From: an uncultured Myxococcaceae bacterium
GTDB lineage: Bacteria; Myxococcota_A; Polyangia; Polyangiales; Ga0077539
NCBI GenBank assembly: GCA_945952225.1
Contig: CAMFHP010000090.1
Location: 1-36,566 of the forward strand
Length of the DNA stretch: 36,566 nucleotides
Reading direction: 5' to 3'
Part shown: positions 22,359 through 29,946 of the stretch, in pieces
Layout of the letters: each line of letters begins with the position of its first letter
Numbering within the stretch: the first letter of the stretch is position 1
Notes under the pieces: model-generated
Database searches by the model: none
Told to the model about the DNA's origin: nothing
The model's input: the letters and a program-made list of their open reading frames with translations, nothing else
Position numbers and translations under genes: made by a program

Positions 22359-22970
22359 TCAGCGCAGCGAGGTGACGTACTGCACGAAGACCGGCGAGGT
22401 CCATTCGAGCGTGCGGTCGAAGCGCGCGCGGATCACCCCATTGGGGTCGATGATCCACGTCTCGGGAAAGAGATGGGTGCCGTATTTGCCCATCACCACA
22501 CGGCGCTCGGGGTCCGAGACCATCACCGACGTGATGCCCGGCGGAACGAGGGCCGAGACCTCTTCGAAGCGCTCGGTGCCCACCATCACCAGGGCCACGT
22601 CGTTGCGTCCGCGCGCGAGCTCATCGAACGCCGGAATCTGCTCCGAGAGTTCTTGAATGCACGGCGGGCAATCGCGCGACCAGAAGTGCAGCACCACCGT
22701 GCGTCCGCGCAGCGACGAGAGCGTGAAGGGACGCCCGTGCGAGTCGGTGAGGGTGAAGTCTGGCGCGGTGCGATCGTCGCCCTGGTACTCGGGCCGCAGG
22801 ATCGACGTGAGCTGCGTGTCGCGGCGGTGCTCGCCATCGAGGGCCGCGAGCCCGAAGGCCACGCCGCCGCCCACGGAGGCCGCGAGAAAGCTCACCACGC
22901 CGAGCGCGATGGCGGGCGACCGACGCATCCACGTGAGGAGCCTCCCGCGCGAAGAAGTCGGAGTACTCAT
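22359..22970 (-). CDS. TlpA-like membrane-anchored thioredoxin
   Basis: A 203-residue protein: a short cytoplasmic N-terminus, one membrane-anchor helix (about 20-44), then a thioredoxin-fold domain facing outward. The domain opens with APDFTLTDSHGRPFTLSSLRGRTVVLHFW, typical of the AhpC/TSA-redoxin and TlpA group, followed by the active-site CPPC at 101-104. FPETWIIDPNGVIRARF provides the cis-Pro region. Such proteins reduce disulfides in the periplasm, for example for cytochrome c maturation or as peroxide reductases. The ATG at 22970 overlaps the stop of the glutaredoxin gene (ATGA), so the two thiol proteins are translationally coupled. The haem c lipoprotein elsewhere in the window would be a plausible beneficiary; this is inference. 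Confidence 0.88.
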   Translation of the reverse strand: MSTPTSSRGRLLTWMRRSPAIALGVVSFLAASVGGGVAFGLAALDGEHRRDTQLTSILRPEYQGDDRTAPDFTLTDSHGRPFTLSSLRGRTVVLHFWSRDCPPCIQELSEQIPAFDELARGRNDVALVMVGTERFEEVSALVPPGITSVMVSDPERRVVMGKYGTHLFPETWIIDPNGVIRARFDRTLEWTSPVFVQYVTSLR

Positions 22971-23227
22971 GGGGTGTAGGAGCCTTCCTCGGCGCGACGG
23001 AGCTTCTCGCGCAGGGCGTCGGCGGTGAGCCGGTACTTGAACGCCTTGCGGCCATCGACCGTGATCACCGGAACCTCGGTGGTGTAGAGCGCCACGAGGG
23101 CGGGATCGGTGTCGATGTCGACCACCGAGAGCGCGAAGGGATGCGTGCGGCGCACCTCTTCGAGAACGTCCTTCGCGTCGTCACAGAGGTGGCATCCGAC
23201 GCGGGTGTAGAGCGTGACCTGAACCAT
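22967..23227 (-). CDS. Glutaredoxin-family protein
   Basis: An 86-residue thioredoxin-fold protein. VTLYTRVGCHLCDDAKDVLEEV at the N-terminus has the redox pair CHLC (Cys12, Cys15), and TEVPVITVDG supplies the cis-proline and the glutathione-side loop, then KAFKYRLTADALREKL. This layout matches the small glutaredoxin-like (DUF836-like) proteins often found next to thioredoxin-fold genes. Cytoplasmic, because there is no signal peptide. The ATG at 23227 gives the proper N-terminal strand; the open frame further up is not part of it. It lies 37 bp after the DUF1285 gene and overlaps the TlpA-like gene start by 4 bp, so a three-gene operon is likely. Confidence 0.88.
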   Translation of the reverse strand: MVQVTLYTRVGCHLCDDAKDVLEEVRRTHPFALSVVDIDTDPALVALYTTEVPVITVDGRKAFKYRLTADALREKLRRAEEGSYTP

Positions 23228-23264
23228 GGTGCGCGGCGACGGGTCGGGTACCACCGTCCACGGA

Positions 23265-23792
23265 TTACGTCGAGGGCGCTTGCACGGGGAAGGGGCCGCC
23301 CGGTCGCGGCGGGAGGCGCTCTCCGTCGGCGAGAAGACCGAGCGCGAAGGTGCGTGCGCCGACGGTGATCGTGGGCGCGCCCGTGTCATCGAGCGTCGCG
23401 TGGTCGAGGAGCGCGAAGGCCGCCGAGCGATCGAAGCGCGCGAGGAGCGTTCCGCCGCGCGCATAGGCCCACGTCTCTCCATCGGGGGCGACGCGCACGG
23501 TGGCGAGGTCGAGCATCTCGCGCTGTTCGTCGTTGAGTTCGATCTCGACGCCCTCGTCGCGCACCCACGCGTGCTTCACCACGAGGGGCGCGCGATCGAC
23601 GGTGACCCAGCACCAGTCGTAGGCGTTGCGGAGCACGTAGCGCCGCGCCTCGTCGTCGAAATCCACCCACGAGGCCAGCGCGCGTTCGAGGGGCCTGCGC
23701 GCGATGCGCTCGCCCTCGTGCCAGACGTGCCCGTCGGCGTCGATGCGGATGCGGCTCTCACGCGTGAATCGAAAGGGAGGCTCCGTGCTCAT
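23265..23792 (-). CDS. DUF1285-like protein
   Basis: A 175-residue cytoplasmic protein. RIDADGHVWHEGERIARRPLERALASWVDFDDEARRYVLRNAYDWCWVTVDRAPLVV has the pattern I recall for DUF1285 (a short strand with a W-H-x-G motif, a conserved IxRKPL-type step, then a YxLxxPxxxxxVxVDDAPF-type segment). The remainder is strand-rich with no catalytic residues visible. Function is unknown for the family. ATG 23792 is divergent from the lipoprotein gene at 23964, separated by 171 bp. It heads the short operon with the glutaredoxin and TlpA-like genes, which is the only functional hint. Confidence 0.7.
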   Translation of the reverse strand: MSTEPPFRFTRESRIRIDADGHVWHEGERIARRPLERALASWVDFDDEARRYVLRNAYDWCWVTVDRAPLVVKHAWVRDEGVEIELNDEQREMLDLATVRVAPDGETWAYARGGTLLARFDRSAAFALLDHATLDDTGAPTITVGARTFALGLLADGERLPPRPGGPFPVQAPST

Positions 23793-23963
23793 GGCGGTGG
23801 CGCAGAGACCTATGGCGCCGCGGCGCCGGTGACAATGGGCAGCGGTGCGACGCGGCAATTCCTTCGCGGGGTGCGAGCACCGGGGCGCGCGGTGCGTGGG
23901 GGCTGCGAGGGCCATTGCGCGCGCGGTCTCGCGAGGCACGCGCCGTGCGAACGCGGCGGCTCC

Positions 23964-24860
23964 ATGCGACTGCGTGTGACCCTTCTTGCGCTGCTGCTCC
24001 TCGCGGGATGCAGCGCCGATCCGACGCCCGTGCCCGCCGATGCGACTGTCGATGCGCGCGACGTGAGTGACGTGAGCGATGCGAGTGATGCGAGTGACGT
24101 GAGCGATGCGAGCGATGGGAGCGATGGGAGTGACGTGAGTGATGCGAGCGATGGGAGCGATGGGAGTGACGTGAGCGATGCCGCGGCCGATGCCGACGAC
24201 GGCGCCGTGGTCGACGGGATGCCCATGCACTTCACGCTCACGCCGCACTGGGCGGGCGTGCGTTCGGTGGAGGTCTACGGGTCGTTCGGGCGCAGCGATG
24301 ATTGGACGCGGCCCTTTCTGACCCTCGCGCTCGAAGGCGGCGTGTGGATGGCGCACGGCACGCTGCGTCCGGGCACGTATCCGCACGCGTTCCGGGTGAC
24401 GGGTGACGACGCGGCGGGCGCATCGGCGCCGACCTTCGCGCGGTGGGTGCACGACCCGTTGAACCTCCGGAGCGGGCGCTGCCCCACGAACTCGCCGCTC
24501 GCGATGCAGGACGAGACCAGCTCCTGCGCGGTGCTCTTCGTGCCGCAGTCCGAAGGGGCGCCGCGGTCGTACACGGTGTCGGGGAGGTTCACCGCGGGGA
24601 GCGCGTCGCCCGAGGGATGGCTCGCGGTGATCGAGCGGGTGAACCCCGCGCAGGCGCCGATCTTCGTCGACCGGGTGACCGTCGGACCCGAGGGGCGTTG
24701 GTCGGTGAGCCTCGCCTCGGGGCAGTACCGCGTCGTGGCGTGGAACCCCACGGCCCTCTCGATGCCCGCGACCGCGCGCCGCGTGGCGAGCGCCTCGCAG
24801 TACCTCTCCGCCGACACCACCTTCGCGGACCTCGACGTGACCGCGGCGACCGCGCCCTGA
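23964..24860 (+). CDS. Lipoprotein with SD-repeat linker and CBM48/AMPK-beta-like domain
   Basis: A 298-residue predicted lipoprotein. Signal MRLRVTLLALLLLAGC ends in a clear LAGC lipobox (Cys16). Residues about 30-78 are a linker of V/A/G-Ser-Asp tripeptides. Next, HFTLTPHWAGVRSVEVYGSFGRSDDW, GGVWMAHGTLRPGTYPHAFRV has the spacing of the CBM48/AMPK-beta glycogen-binding E-set fold (V-x-GSF-x-W ... G-x-W-x-x-x-x-L-x-PG-x-Y-x-x-x-x-V). The C-terminal half (about 190-298) is a second beta-sandwich, SYTVSGRFTAGSASPEGWLAVIERV to the end, resembling carboxypeptidase-regulatory-like domains. No catalytic motif. Outer-surface binding protein is the likely role. An open frame upstream to 23226 is not part of the gene. 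Confidence 0.75.
   Translation: MRLRVTLLALLLLAGCSADPTPVPADATVDARDVSDVSDASDASDVSDASDGSDGSDVSDASDGSDGSDVSDAAADADDGAVVDGMPMHFTLTPHWAGVRSVEVYGSFGRSDDWTRPFLTLALEGGVWMAHGTLRPGTYPHAFRVTGDDAAGASAPTFARWVHDPLNLRSGRCPTNSPLAMQDETSSCAVLFVPQSEGAPRSYTVSGRFTAGSASPEGWLAVIERVNPAQAPIFVDRVTVGPEGRWSVSLASGQYRVVAWNPTALSMPATARRVASASQYLSADTTFADLDVTAATAP
24105..24176 (+). repeat. 36-bp tandem repeat, 2 copies, coding
   Basis: 24105-24140 and 24141-24176 are identical at 35 of 36 bases and are themselves built of 9-bp units that encode Ala/Gly/Val-Ser-Asp tripeptides in the lipoprotein linker. Confidence 0.85.
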
Positions 24861-24952
24861 GCCGTCGACGGATCTCGCATCGCGCGCACGGCACGCGGTA
24901 GCGTCGCGACCGGCTGCGAGGGCGACGGACGCGCTCGCACCGGGGTGACGCG

Positions 24953-26521
24953 ATGAACTGGACCTGGCTGATTTCGGCGCTCGCGGCGGCGCTCGTGGGC
25001 GTGGCGATCTACGACGTCACGCAGCGTCGCCACGCGATCCTGCACAACTTCCCGATCATCGGGCACCTGCGGTACCTGCTCGAACGGGTGGGGCCCGAGC
25101 TGCGGCAGTACATCGTCACGGGCAACGACGAGGAGCTGCCCTTCTCGCGCGACCAGCGGCGCTGGGTCTACGCGTCGTCGAAGAAGGAGAACAACTACTT
25201 CGGCTTCGGCACCGACAACGATCTGGAGCGTTCGGCGGGCTACGTGGTGATCAAGCACGCGGCCTTTCCGCTGCTCGATCCGCACGTGGGCGAGGCGGGG
25301 TATGACCCGATGTACCGCATCCCTGCGGCGAAGGTGGTGGGCGCGTGGCGTCGGCGCAAGAAGGCCTTTCGGCCCGCGTCGATCGTGAACGTGTCGGGCA
25401 TGAGCTACGGCTCGCTCTCGGGCCCGGCGGTCGAGGCCATCAACCGCGGGGTGAAGCTCGCGGGCGCGTGGCAGAGCACCGGCGAGGGAGGCATCTCGAA
25501 GCACCACCAGCACGGCGGCGACCTCGTGTGGCAGCTCGGCACGGGGTACTTCGGGTGCCGCGACGCCGACGGTCGCTTCAGCCTGGAGCGCTTCGTCGAG
25601 AACGTGGCGAAGAACCGCGTTCGCGCGGTGGAGATCAAGCTGAGTCAGGGCGCGAAGCCCGGCGCGGGGGGCATCCTTCCGGCGGCGAAGATCACGCAGG
25701 AGATCGTCGAGATCCGCGGCGTGCCCTTCGGCCGTGACTGCGTGAGCCCCGCGGCGCACACGGCCTTTCGCGACGCCGACGAGATGCTCGACTTCGTGGA
25801 GCGCATCTCCGAGGCCGCGGGCGGAATCCCCGTGGGGATCAAATCCGCGGTGGGCCAGATGCCCTTCTGGCACGAGCTCGCGCGGCTCATGGAGACCTCG
25901 CACCGCGGGGTGGATTTCATCACCATCGACGGCGGCGAAGGGGGCACGGGCGCGGGGCCGCTGGTGTTCACCGACCACGTGGCGCAGCCCTTCAAGGTGG
26001 GCTTCTCGAAGGTCTACCGGGTGTTCGCCGAGCGGGGGATGCACCACAAGATCCTCTTCAACGGCTCGGGCAAGCTGGGCTTCCCCGAGCAGGTGCTCTT
26101 CGCGTTCGTGCTCGGGTGCGACACGGTCGCGGTGGCGCGCGAGGCGATGCTCGCGATCGGGTGCATCCAGGCGCAGGAGTGCCACACGGGCCACTGCCCC
26201 ACGGGCATCGCGACGCAGAACCGCTGGCTGATGAAGGGCCTCGACCCGACGCTCAAATCCGCGCGGCTCGCGAACTACCTGGTGACGCTCCGCAAGGAGG
26301 TGCTCGCGCTCTGCCGCGCGTGCGGCGTGTCGCATCCGGCGTTTCTGCGCGGGGAGCACCTCGACCTGCTCGACGCGCACTTCGGCGCGCAGAGCGTGTC
26401 GCAGGTGTTCCAGTACGAAGAGGGCTGGGCGTGCCCCTCGGACGACGACCTCACGGCCGTGCGCGCGCTGATGGAAGGCCCCGTCGACCATCGCACCCCC
26501 GAGGCCCTCGCGACGCCTTGA
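24953..26521 (+). CDS. FMN-binding glutamate-synthase-family protein
   Basis: A 522-residue protein with an N-terminal membrane anchor (WTWLISALAAALVGVAIYDV) and the alpha/beta-barrel FMN domain of the glutamate synthase large subunit. Motifs in order: SGMSYGSLSGPAVEAINRG, STGEGGISKHHQHGGDLVWQLGTGYFG, IKLSQGAKPGAGGILPAAKIT, TIDGGEGGTGAGP and IGCIQAQECHTGHCPTGIATQ. The last gives C-x5-C-x4-C, the 3Fe-4S ligands of GltB. The glutaminase and GXGXG domains are missing, so it is the single-barrel relative often annotated FMN-binding glutamate synthase family protein; its true substrate in bacteria is mostly unknown. ATG 24953 is about 15 nt from GGGGTGA. The next gene starts 38 bp later on the same strand. 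Confidence 0.9.
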   Translation: MNWTWLISALAAALVGVAIYDVTQRRHAILHNFPIIGHLRYLLERVGPELRQYIVTGNDEELPFSRDQRRWVYASSKKENNYFGFGTDNDLERSAGYVVIKHAAFPLLDPHVGEAGYDPMYRIPAAKVVGAWRRRKKAFRPASIVNVSGMSYGSLSGPAVEAINRGVKLAGAWQSTGEGGISKHHQHGGDLVWQLGTGYFGCRDADGRFSLERFVENVAKNRVRAVEIKLSQGAKPGAGGILPAAKITQEIVEIRGVPFGRDCVSPAAHTAFRDADEMLDFVERISEAAGGIPVGIKSAVGQMPFWHELARLMETSHRGVDFITIDGGEGGTGAGPLVFTDHVAQPFKVGFSKVYRVFAERGMHHKILFNGSGKLGFPEQVLFAFVLGCDTVAVAREAMLAIGCIQAQECHTGHCPTGIATQNRWLMKGLDPTLKSARLANYLVTLRKEVLALCRACGVSHPAFLRGEHLDLLDAHFGAQSVSQVFQYEEGWACPSDDDLTAVRALMEGPVDHRTPEALATP

Positions 26522-26558
26522 CGCTCTCTCCGCTCTGGTGGCTCCATCGCGGGCTCCG

Positions 26559-27707
26559 ATGCGCCTGACCGACCTCGTTCCGCCGCCCTACGCGCGCGCC
26601 GTGCCCTGCGCGGGACCGTGCCCGTGGTGCGGCTCCGACGGGTCTCCGACGCTCGCGTACGGCGCCGCGCTCGCGCGTCGTGTGGCCCTCGCACCGGGCG
26701 AGACGCTCTCCCGTGTGGGCCTCTGGATCACCGTGCCCGACGGCACCCGCGCGCTCCGCGTGTGGCTCTCGGGCGACGCGCTCGACCGCTCGCTCGTGGC
26801 GCCCACGGCGGTGCGACTGCGCGGCGTCGACCCCGAACGGAGCGGCGACGATGCGGTGTGGTCGGGCGCGGCGCTCACGGCGGTGACCCACGAGGGATCG
26901 CGGGTGCTCACGGCGACGGTGCGTGTGCCTTCGGGGGCGAGGGTGGCCGTGCTCGACGTGGCGGGCTTCGCGCGCGACGGGGGCGATGGCGAGCTGGTGA
27001 TCCGCGTGGCGCGCGACGCGGGGGGATGCCTCGCGCAGCGCGTTCCCGTGGTGGTGGGCGCGCGGCGCGAGGGGGGCGTGACGGGTGCGTACGTGGCCTT
27101 CGAAGCGGACCCGACGGCGCAGTGCGCGCGGGTCGCGCGATGGTGCGATGCGGTCGTGGCGGCGATGGTGCGCGCGGGTTCGCTGCACGGCGTGGCTACG
27201 GTGCGCGCGGGCCTCACGGGGCGCGACGCGCTGGCGGGCGCGGTGACGGTCTCGACGGGCGGCGTGCAGGGGGACGTGTGGACGCGCGCGCTGCGCTCGC
27301 TGGCCGCGGGCAACGTCGCGTGGATCGAGCTCTGCGATGCGCGCGACGACGAGTCGGCGGGGCTCTCGATCGCGCCGGGCACGCGCGCGCAGCCCGCGCC
27401 GTGTGAGCTCAGCGCGTGGGCGCCCGCGGTCGACGAAGGGGCGCTGTGGAATGCGGCGACACACGACGCGCCGGGCACGTTGCAGGCGCTCGTGGGGCGA
27501 TGGCGCGACGTGGTGACGCCGCGGGTGCGCACGCCGTGGGAGCGCGAGCGTGGTGCGATGGGGCCCGTGGCCGAGCGTGCGGTGCTGGGGGCGGTGGTGC
27601 GCGCGCCGGCCTCGCGGGCGGCGCTGCGGGGTGTCGTGCGTGCGGGCGACGAGGTGCGCGCGTGGTGGCCCCACGACGCGGGCGGAGCGAGGGAGCGATG
27701 CGGCTGA
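26559..27707 (+). CDS. Unrecognised beta-rich protein, partner of degenerate ATPase
   Basis: A 382-residue protein I do not recognise. The N-terminus VPCAGPCPWCGSDGS has three closely spaced cysteines (17, 21, 24), possibly a metal site. The first 170 residues alternate in short strand-like blocks (TLSRVGLWITVPDGTRALRVWLSG, VLTATVRVPSGARVAVLDVAGFA), suggesting a beta-sandwich. The second half is Ala/Arg-rich with further cysteines and ends in RERCG. No signal peptide or helix for membrane insertion is visible. The gene overlaps the start of the next one by 10 bp and lies 38 bp after the glutamate-synthase-family gene. A GTG at 26538 is an alternative start; ATG 26559 was chosen. Function unknown; context suggests it works with the ATPase-like protein. 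Confidence 0.68.
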   Translation: MRLTDLVPPPYARAVPCAGPCPWCGSDGSPTLAYGAALARRVALAPGETLSRVGLWITVPDGTRALRVWLSGDALDRSLVAPTAVRLRGVDPERSGDDAVWSGAALTAVTHEGSRVLTATVRVPSGARVAVLDVAGFARDGGDGELVIRVARDAGGCLAQRVPVVVGARREGGVTGAYVAFEADPTAQCARVARWCDAVVAAMVRAGSLHGVATVRAGLTGRDALAGAVTVSTGGVQGDVWTRALRSLAAGNVAWIELCDARDDESAGLSIAPGTRAQPAPCELSAWAPAVDEGALWNAATHDAPGTLQALVGRWRDVVTPRVRTPWERERGAMGPVAERAVLGAVVRAPASRAALRGVVRAGDEVRAWWPHDAGGARERCG

Positions 27708-28831
27708 CGAAGTTCGTGGTCGAGGGATACCGTGGGTTCGAGAGCTTCACCGCGCGTCCCGGGGATCTCACGGTGGTGACGGGCGAGGGCGCGGGCGATC
27801 TCGCGGGCGCGGCGCGGCTCTTCGCGCGGCTCACGCAGGGGTGGAGTGCCATCGGTGACGAGATGGCCGCGCAGGGGGCCACGGAGGCGGCGTTCTGGCT
27901 GCCCGGCGCGGTGGAGATGAAGCTCTTCGGGCTCTTCGAAGCGGGCGACGACGACCACGACCTGGGCTTCGGCCACGAGGCGATCATCGAGCGGCTCGAC
28001 GGCGCGCCGTGGTGGTGCATCGGGTATGAGCGCAGCACGCGGTCGAACGACTTCGAGGTGGTCGACCTGATCGAGCGCATCGGAGACCGCGTGGAGTATC
28101 ACCCGCCGCGGAAGAAGCTCCCGGGCTCGCCGGTGACGGTGCCCGCGCGGTCGCTGGTGTCGCGCATCGCGGGCGACATGAGCGTGTTCAACACGGTGTC
28201 GGCGTATCGCAAAGACCCGCGCGTCGCGACGGCGGCGGAGCGCATCGAGGGGTGGAGCTTTCTCGGAGAGATTCCCGCGGGGGAGGGGGCGCCGATGCGC
28301 ACGGTGTCGGCGGCGCCGGGCTTTCACGGCAGGCTCGCGCCCGACGGGCACAACCTGGTGAACGTGCTCTGCAACGTGTGGGATGTGCCCGCGACGCGGA
28401 AGACCTTCACGGCCGCGGCGCGCGAGGTGATCCTGGGCTTCGACGCGCTGCGCTTCCCCCTCGACGAAGAGGGCGTGCTCGGAATGGAGCTCCACACCCG
28501 CGATGGGCGCCGTCGGTCGCATCGGGAGCTGCCTGCCGGGGTTCTTCGCACGCTGGCCCTGTACGGTGCGCTGCTCTCGCCCGAGGCCCCGGCGTTGGTG
28601 TGGCTCGACGATCCCACGGGCCCGCTCGATCCGTGGGCCGAGGCCCCCGTGGCCGACCTGGTGCTGGAACTCTCGCGTCGCACGCAGGTGGTGGTGTCGC
28701 GTCCGTCGGCCGCGCTGGAGGCCCGACTCACGGCCCCCGGGCGACACCCCTCGCAGACGGTCCGTCACAGCCCGTGGCGTCTCTCGCGGGTCGACGCCCC
28801 GGGGCCGCGCACGGCCGCGCACGATCTCTAG
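27698..28831 (+). CDS. AAA_21/COG4637-like protein with degenerate Walker A
   Basis: A 377-residue protein laid out like RecF/SMC-type AAA_21 ATPases. It opens MRLTKFVVEGYRGFESF, the usual strand before the P-loop, but the P-loop site (residues 27-41) reads VTGEGAGDLAGAARLF where G-x-N-G-x-G-K-S/T is expected: no Lys or Ser/Thr is present. Later, PDGHNLVNVLCNVW, a signature-like ELPAGVLRTLALYGALLSP, and Walker B ALVWLDDPTGPLDP (Asp304-Asp305, with Asp for the usual catalytic Glu) follow, then TQVVVSRPSA. The rest of the fold is intact with no frameshift seen, so it looks like a retained pseudo-ATPase rather than a wreck. Start ATG 27698 overlaps the upstream gene. Function unknown. Confidence 0.75.
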   Translation: MRLTKFVVEGYRGFESFTARPGDLTVVTGEGAGDLAGAARLFARLTQGWSAIGDEMAAQGATEAAFWLPGAVEMKLFGLFEAGDDDHDLGFGHEAIIERLDGAPWWCIGYERSTRSNDFEVVDLIERIGDRVEYHPPRKKLPGSPVTVPARSLVSRIAGDMSVFNTVSAYRKDPRVATAAERIEGWSFLGEIPAGEGAPMRTVSAAPGFHGRLAPDGHNLVNVLCNVWDVPATRKTFTAAAREVILGFDALRFPLDEEGVLGMELHTRDGRRRSHRELPAGVLRTLALYGALLSPEAPALVWLDDPTGPLDPWAEAPVADLVLELSRRTQVVVSRPSAALEARLTAPGRHPSQTVRHSPWRLSRVDAPGPRTAAHDL

Positions 28832-28874
28832 CCTTTCGGCGCAGAGCCGGTGTACGGTCCGCGCGCCGTGATCC

Positions 28875-28895
28875 CCCGAGGGGGCCCCTCTCGGG
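28875..28895 (+). terminator. GC-rich hairpin after the ATPase-like gene
   Basis: CCCGAG at 28875-28880 pairs with CTCGGG at 28890-28895, with more pairs inside through GGGG and CCCC. It starts 44 nt after the stop at 28831. No T-tract follows. A second inverted repeat (CCCGT 28915-28919, ACGGG 28925-28929, flanked by AATCAC and GTGATT) lies just downstream, before the nuo promoter. Confidence 0.45.
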
Positions 28896-28932
28896 CCCTG
28901 GAATCACTCAAAAGCCCGTAGAACACGGGTGA

Positions 28933-28961
28933 TTGACACGGTTCTGCGAGGTCGCTAGATC
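28933..28961 (+). promoter_or_regulatory. Candidate nuo operon promoter
   Basis: Perfect -35 TTGACA at 28933-28938, a 17-nt spacer and TAGATC at 28956-28961. The transcript would begin near 28968, and the ribosome-binding GGAGAG (28972-28977) sits 4 nt before the GTG of nuoA, giving a short leader of about 14 nt. Confidence 0.5.
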
Positions 28962-28981
28962 CCGCAGCCCTGGAGAGTGCC

Positions 28982-29365
28982 GTGAACGACGCCTCACAAT
29001 TGAGCCTCACGCAGACCTACGGCCCGATCTTCATGATCGTGGCGTTCTCGCTCTTCGTCGCCGGCGCCATGTTCACGCTGGCGTCGCTCCTCGGCCCGAA
29101 GAACCCCACGCCCACGAAGGCGATCCCGTACGAGTGCGGCTCGGAGTCGACGGGCGCGCAGCACGTGAAGCTCTCGGTGAAGTTCTATCTCACCGCGATC
29201 CTCTTCGTGGTCTTCGACATCGAAGCGATCTTCCTCTACCCGTGGGCGGTGCTCTTTCAGCGCCTCGGCGTGGTGGGCCTCGTGGAGATGCTGGCCTTTC
29301 TGAGCGTGCTCACCGTCGCGCTCGTCTACTGCTGGAAGAAGGGAGCCCTCGAATGGCAGACCTGA
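28982..29365 (+). CDS. nuoA: NADH-quinone oxidoreductase subunit A
   Basis: A 127-residue membrane subunit of respiratory complex I. Three hydrophobic helices are seen: about 12-35, 62-85 and 93-115. The conserved loop YECGSESTGAQHVKLSVKFYLTAILFVVFDIEAIFLYPWA carries the Cys of the mobile loop (ECG), near the quinone site, and the FDIE motif. GTG start at 28982 with GGAGAG in front. Length matches the family. It overlaps nuoB by 13 bp, and is first in the run A-B-C-D-G-H-I. Confidence 0.96.
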   Translation: MNDASQLSLTQTYGPIFMIVAFSLFVAGAMFTLASLLGPKNPTPTKAIPYECGSESTGAQHVKLSVKFYLTAILFVVFDIEAIFLYPWAVLFQRLGVVGLVEMLAFLSVLTVALVYCWKKGALEWQT

Positions 29366-29925
29366 GCTCCGACACGCGCATCGTCGGCGGCGGCGAATCG
29401 GGTTTCGTCACCACCCGCTTCGACGCCCTTCTCAACTGGGCGCGCAAGTACTCGCTGTTCCAATACCCCTTTGTGACCGCGTGCTGCGGCATGGAGTTCA
29501 TGGCCGCCGCGTCGCCGCGCTACGACCTCGCGCGCTTCGGCGCCGAGGCCCCGCGGTTCTCGCCGCGCCAGGCCGACGTGCTCTGGGTGGTGGGCACCAT
29601 CTCGCAGCGCCAGGCGCCCGCGCTCCGTCGCATCTACGAGCAGATGACCGAGCCCAAGTGGGTCATCGCGTTCGGCACCTGCGCCTCGTGCGGCGGCTTC
29701 TACGACAACTACGCGACGGTGCCCGGCATCGACAAGATCATCCCCGTCGACGTGATGATCCCCGGCTGCCCGCCGCGCCCCGAGGCCGTGCTCGACGGCC
29801 TCATGCTGCTCCAGAAGAAGATCGGCGAGGGCGACCGCACGCCCGCGGTGCTCAAGAACACCGAGATGCCCGAGGAGCACAAGCGCTCCCTCGAACAGCT
29901 CCACCAGATCCGCCTGAAGCGCTGA
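29353..29925 (+). CDS. nuoB: NADH-quinone oxidoreductase subunit B
   Basis: A 190-residue peripheral-arm subunit that holds cluster N2, the last [4Fe-4S] before quinone. Ligands are visible as the tandem pair CCGMEF (Cys44, Cys45), the CASCGG segment (Cys110) and GCPPRPE (Cys139), the canonical arrangement. RYDLARFGAEAPRFSPRQADVLWVVGT is the typical middle stretch. ATG at 29353 lies inside the 3' end of nuoA. The open frame upstream of it is not coding. A charged C-terminal tail, EEHKRSLEQLHQIRLKR, is longer than in E. coli. Confidence 0.96.
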   Translation: MADLSSDTRIVGGGESGFVTTRFDALLNWARKYSLFQYPFVTACCGMEFMAAASPRYDLARFGAEAPRFSPRQADVLWVVGTISQRQAPALRRIYEQMTEPKWVIAFGTCASCGGFYDNYATVPGIDKIIPVDVMIPGCPPRPEAVLDGLMLLQKKIGEGDRTPAVLKNTEMPEEHKRSLEQLHQIRLKR

Positions 29926-29946
29926 CGCACCGAGAGCGAAGAGACC

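Noticed and set aside
24862-24871. 10-bp palindrome CCGTCGACGG just after the CBM48-like lipoprotein gene
   Set aside because: Such GC palindromes are expected by chance in DNA of this composition, and there is no U-tract.
27698-27840. Frameshift as the cause of the lost Walker A in the ATPase-like protein
   Set aside because: The frame before and after the site gives family-like sequence, and other frames across the site do not supply a GK[S/T].
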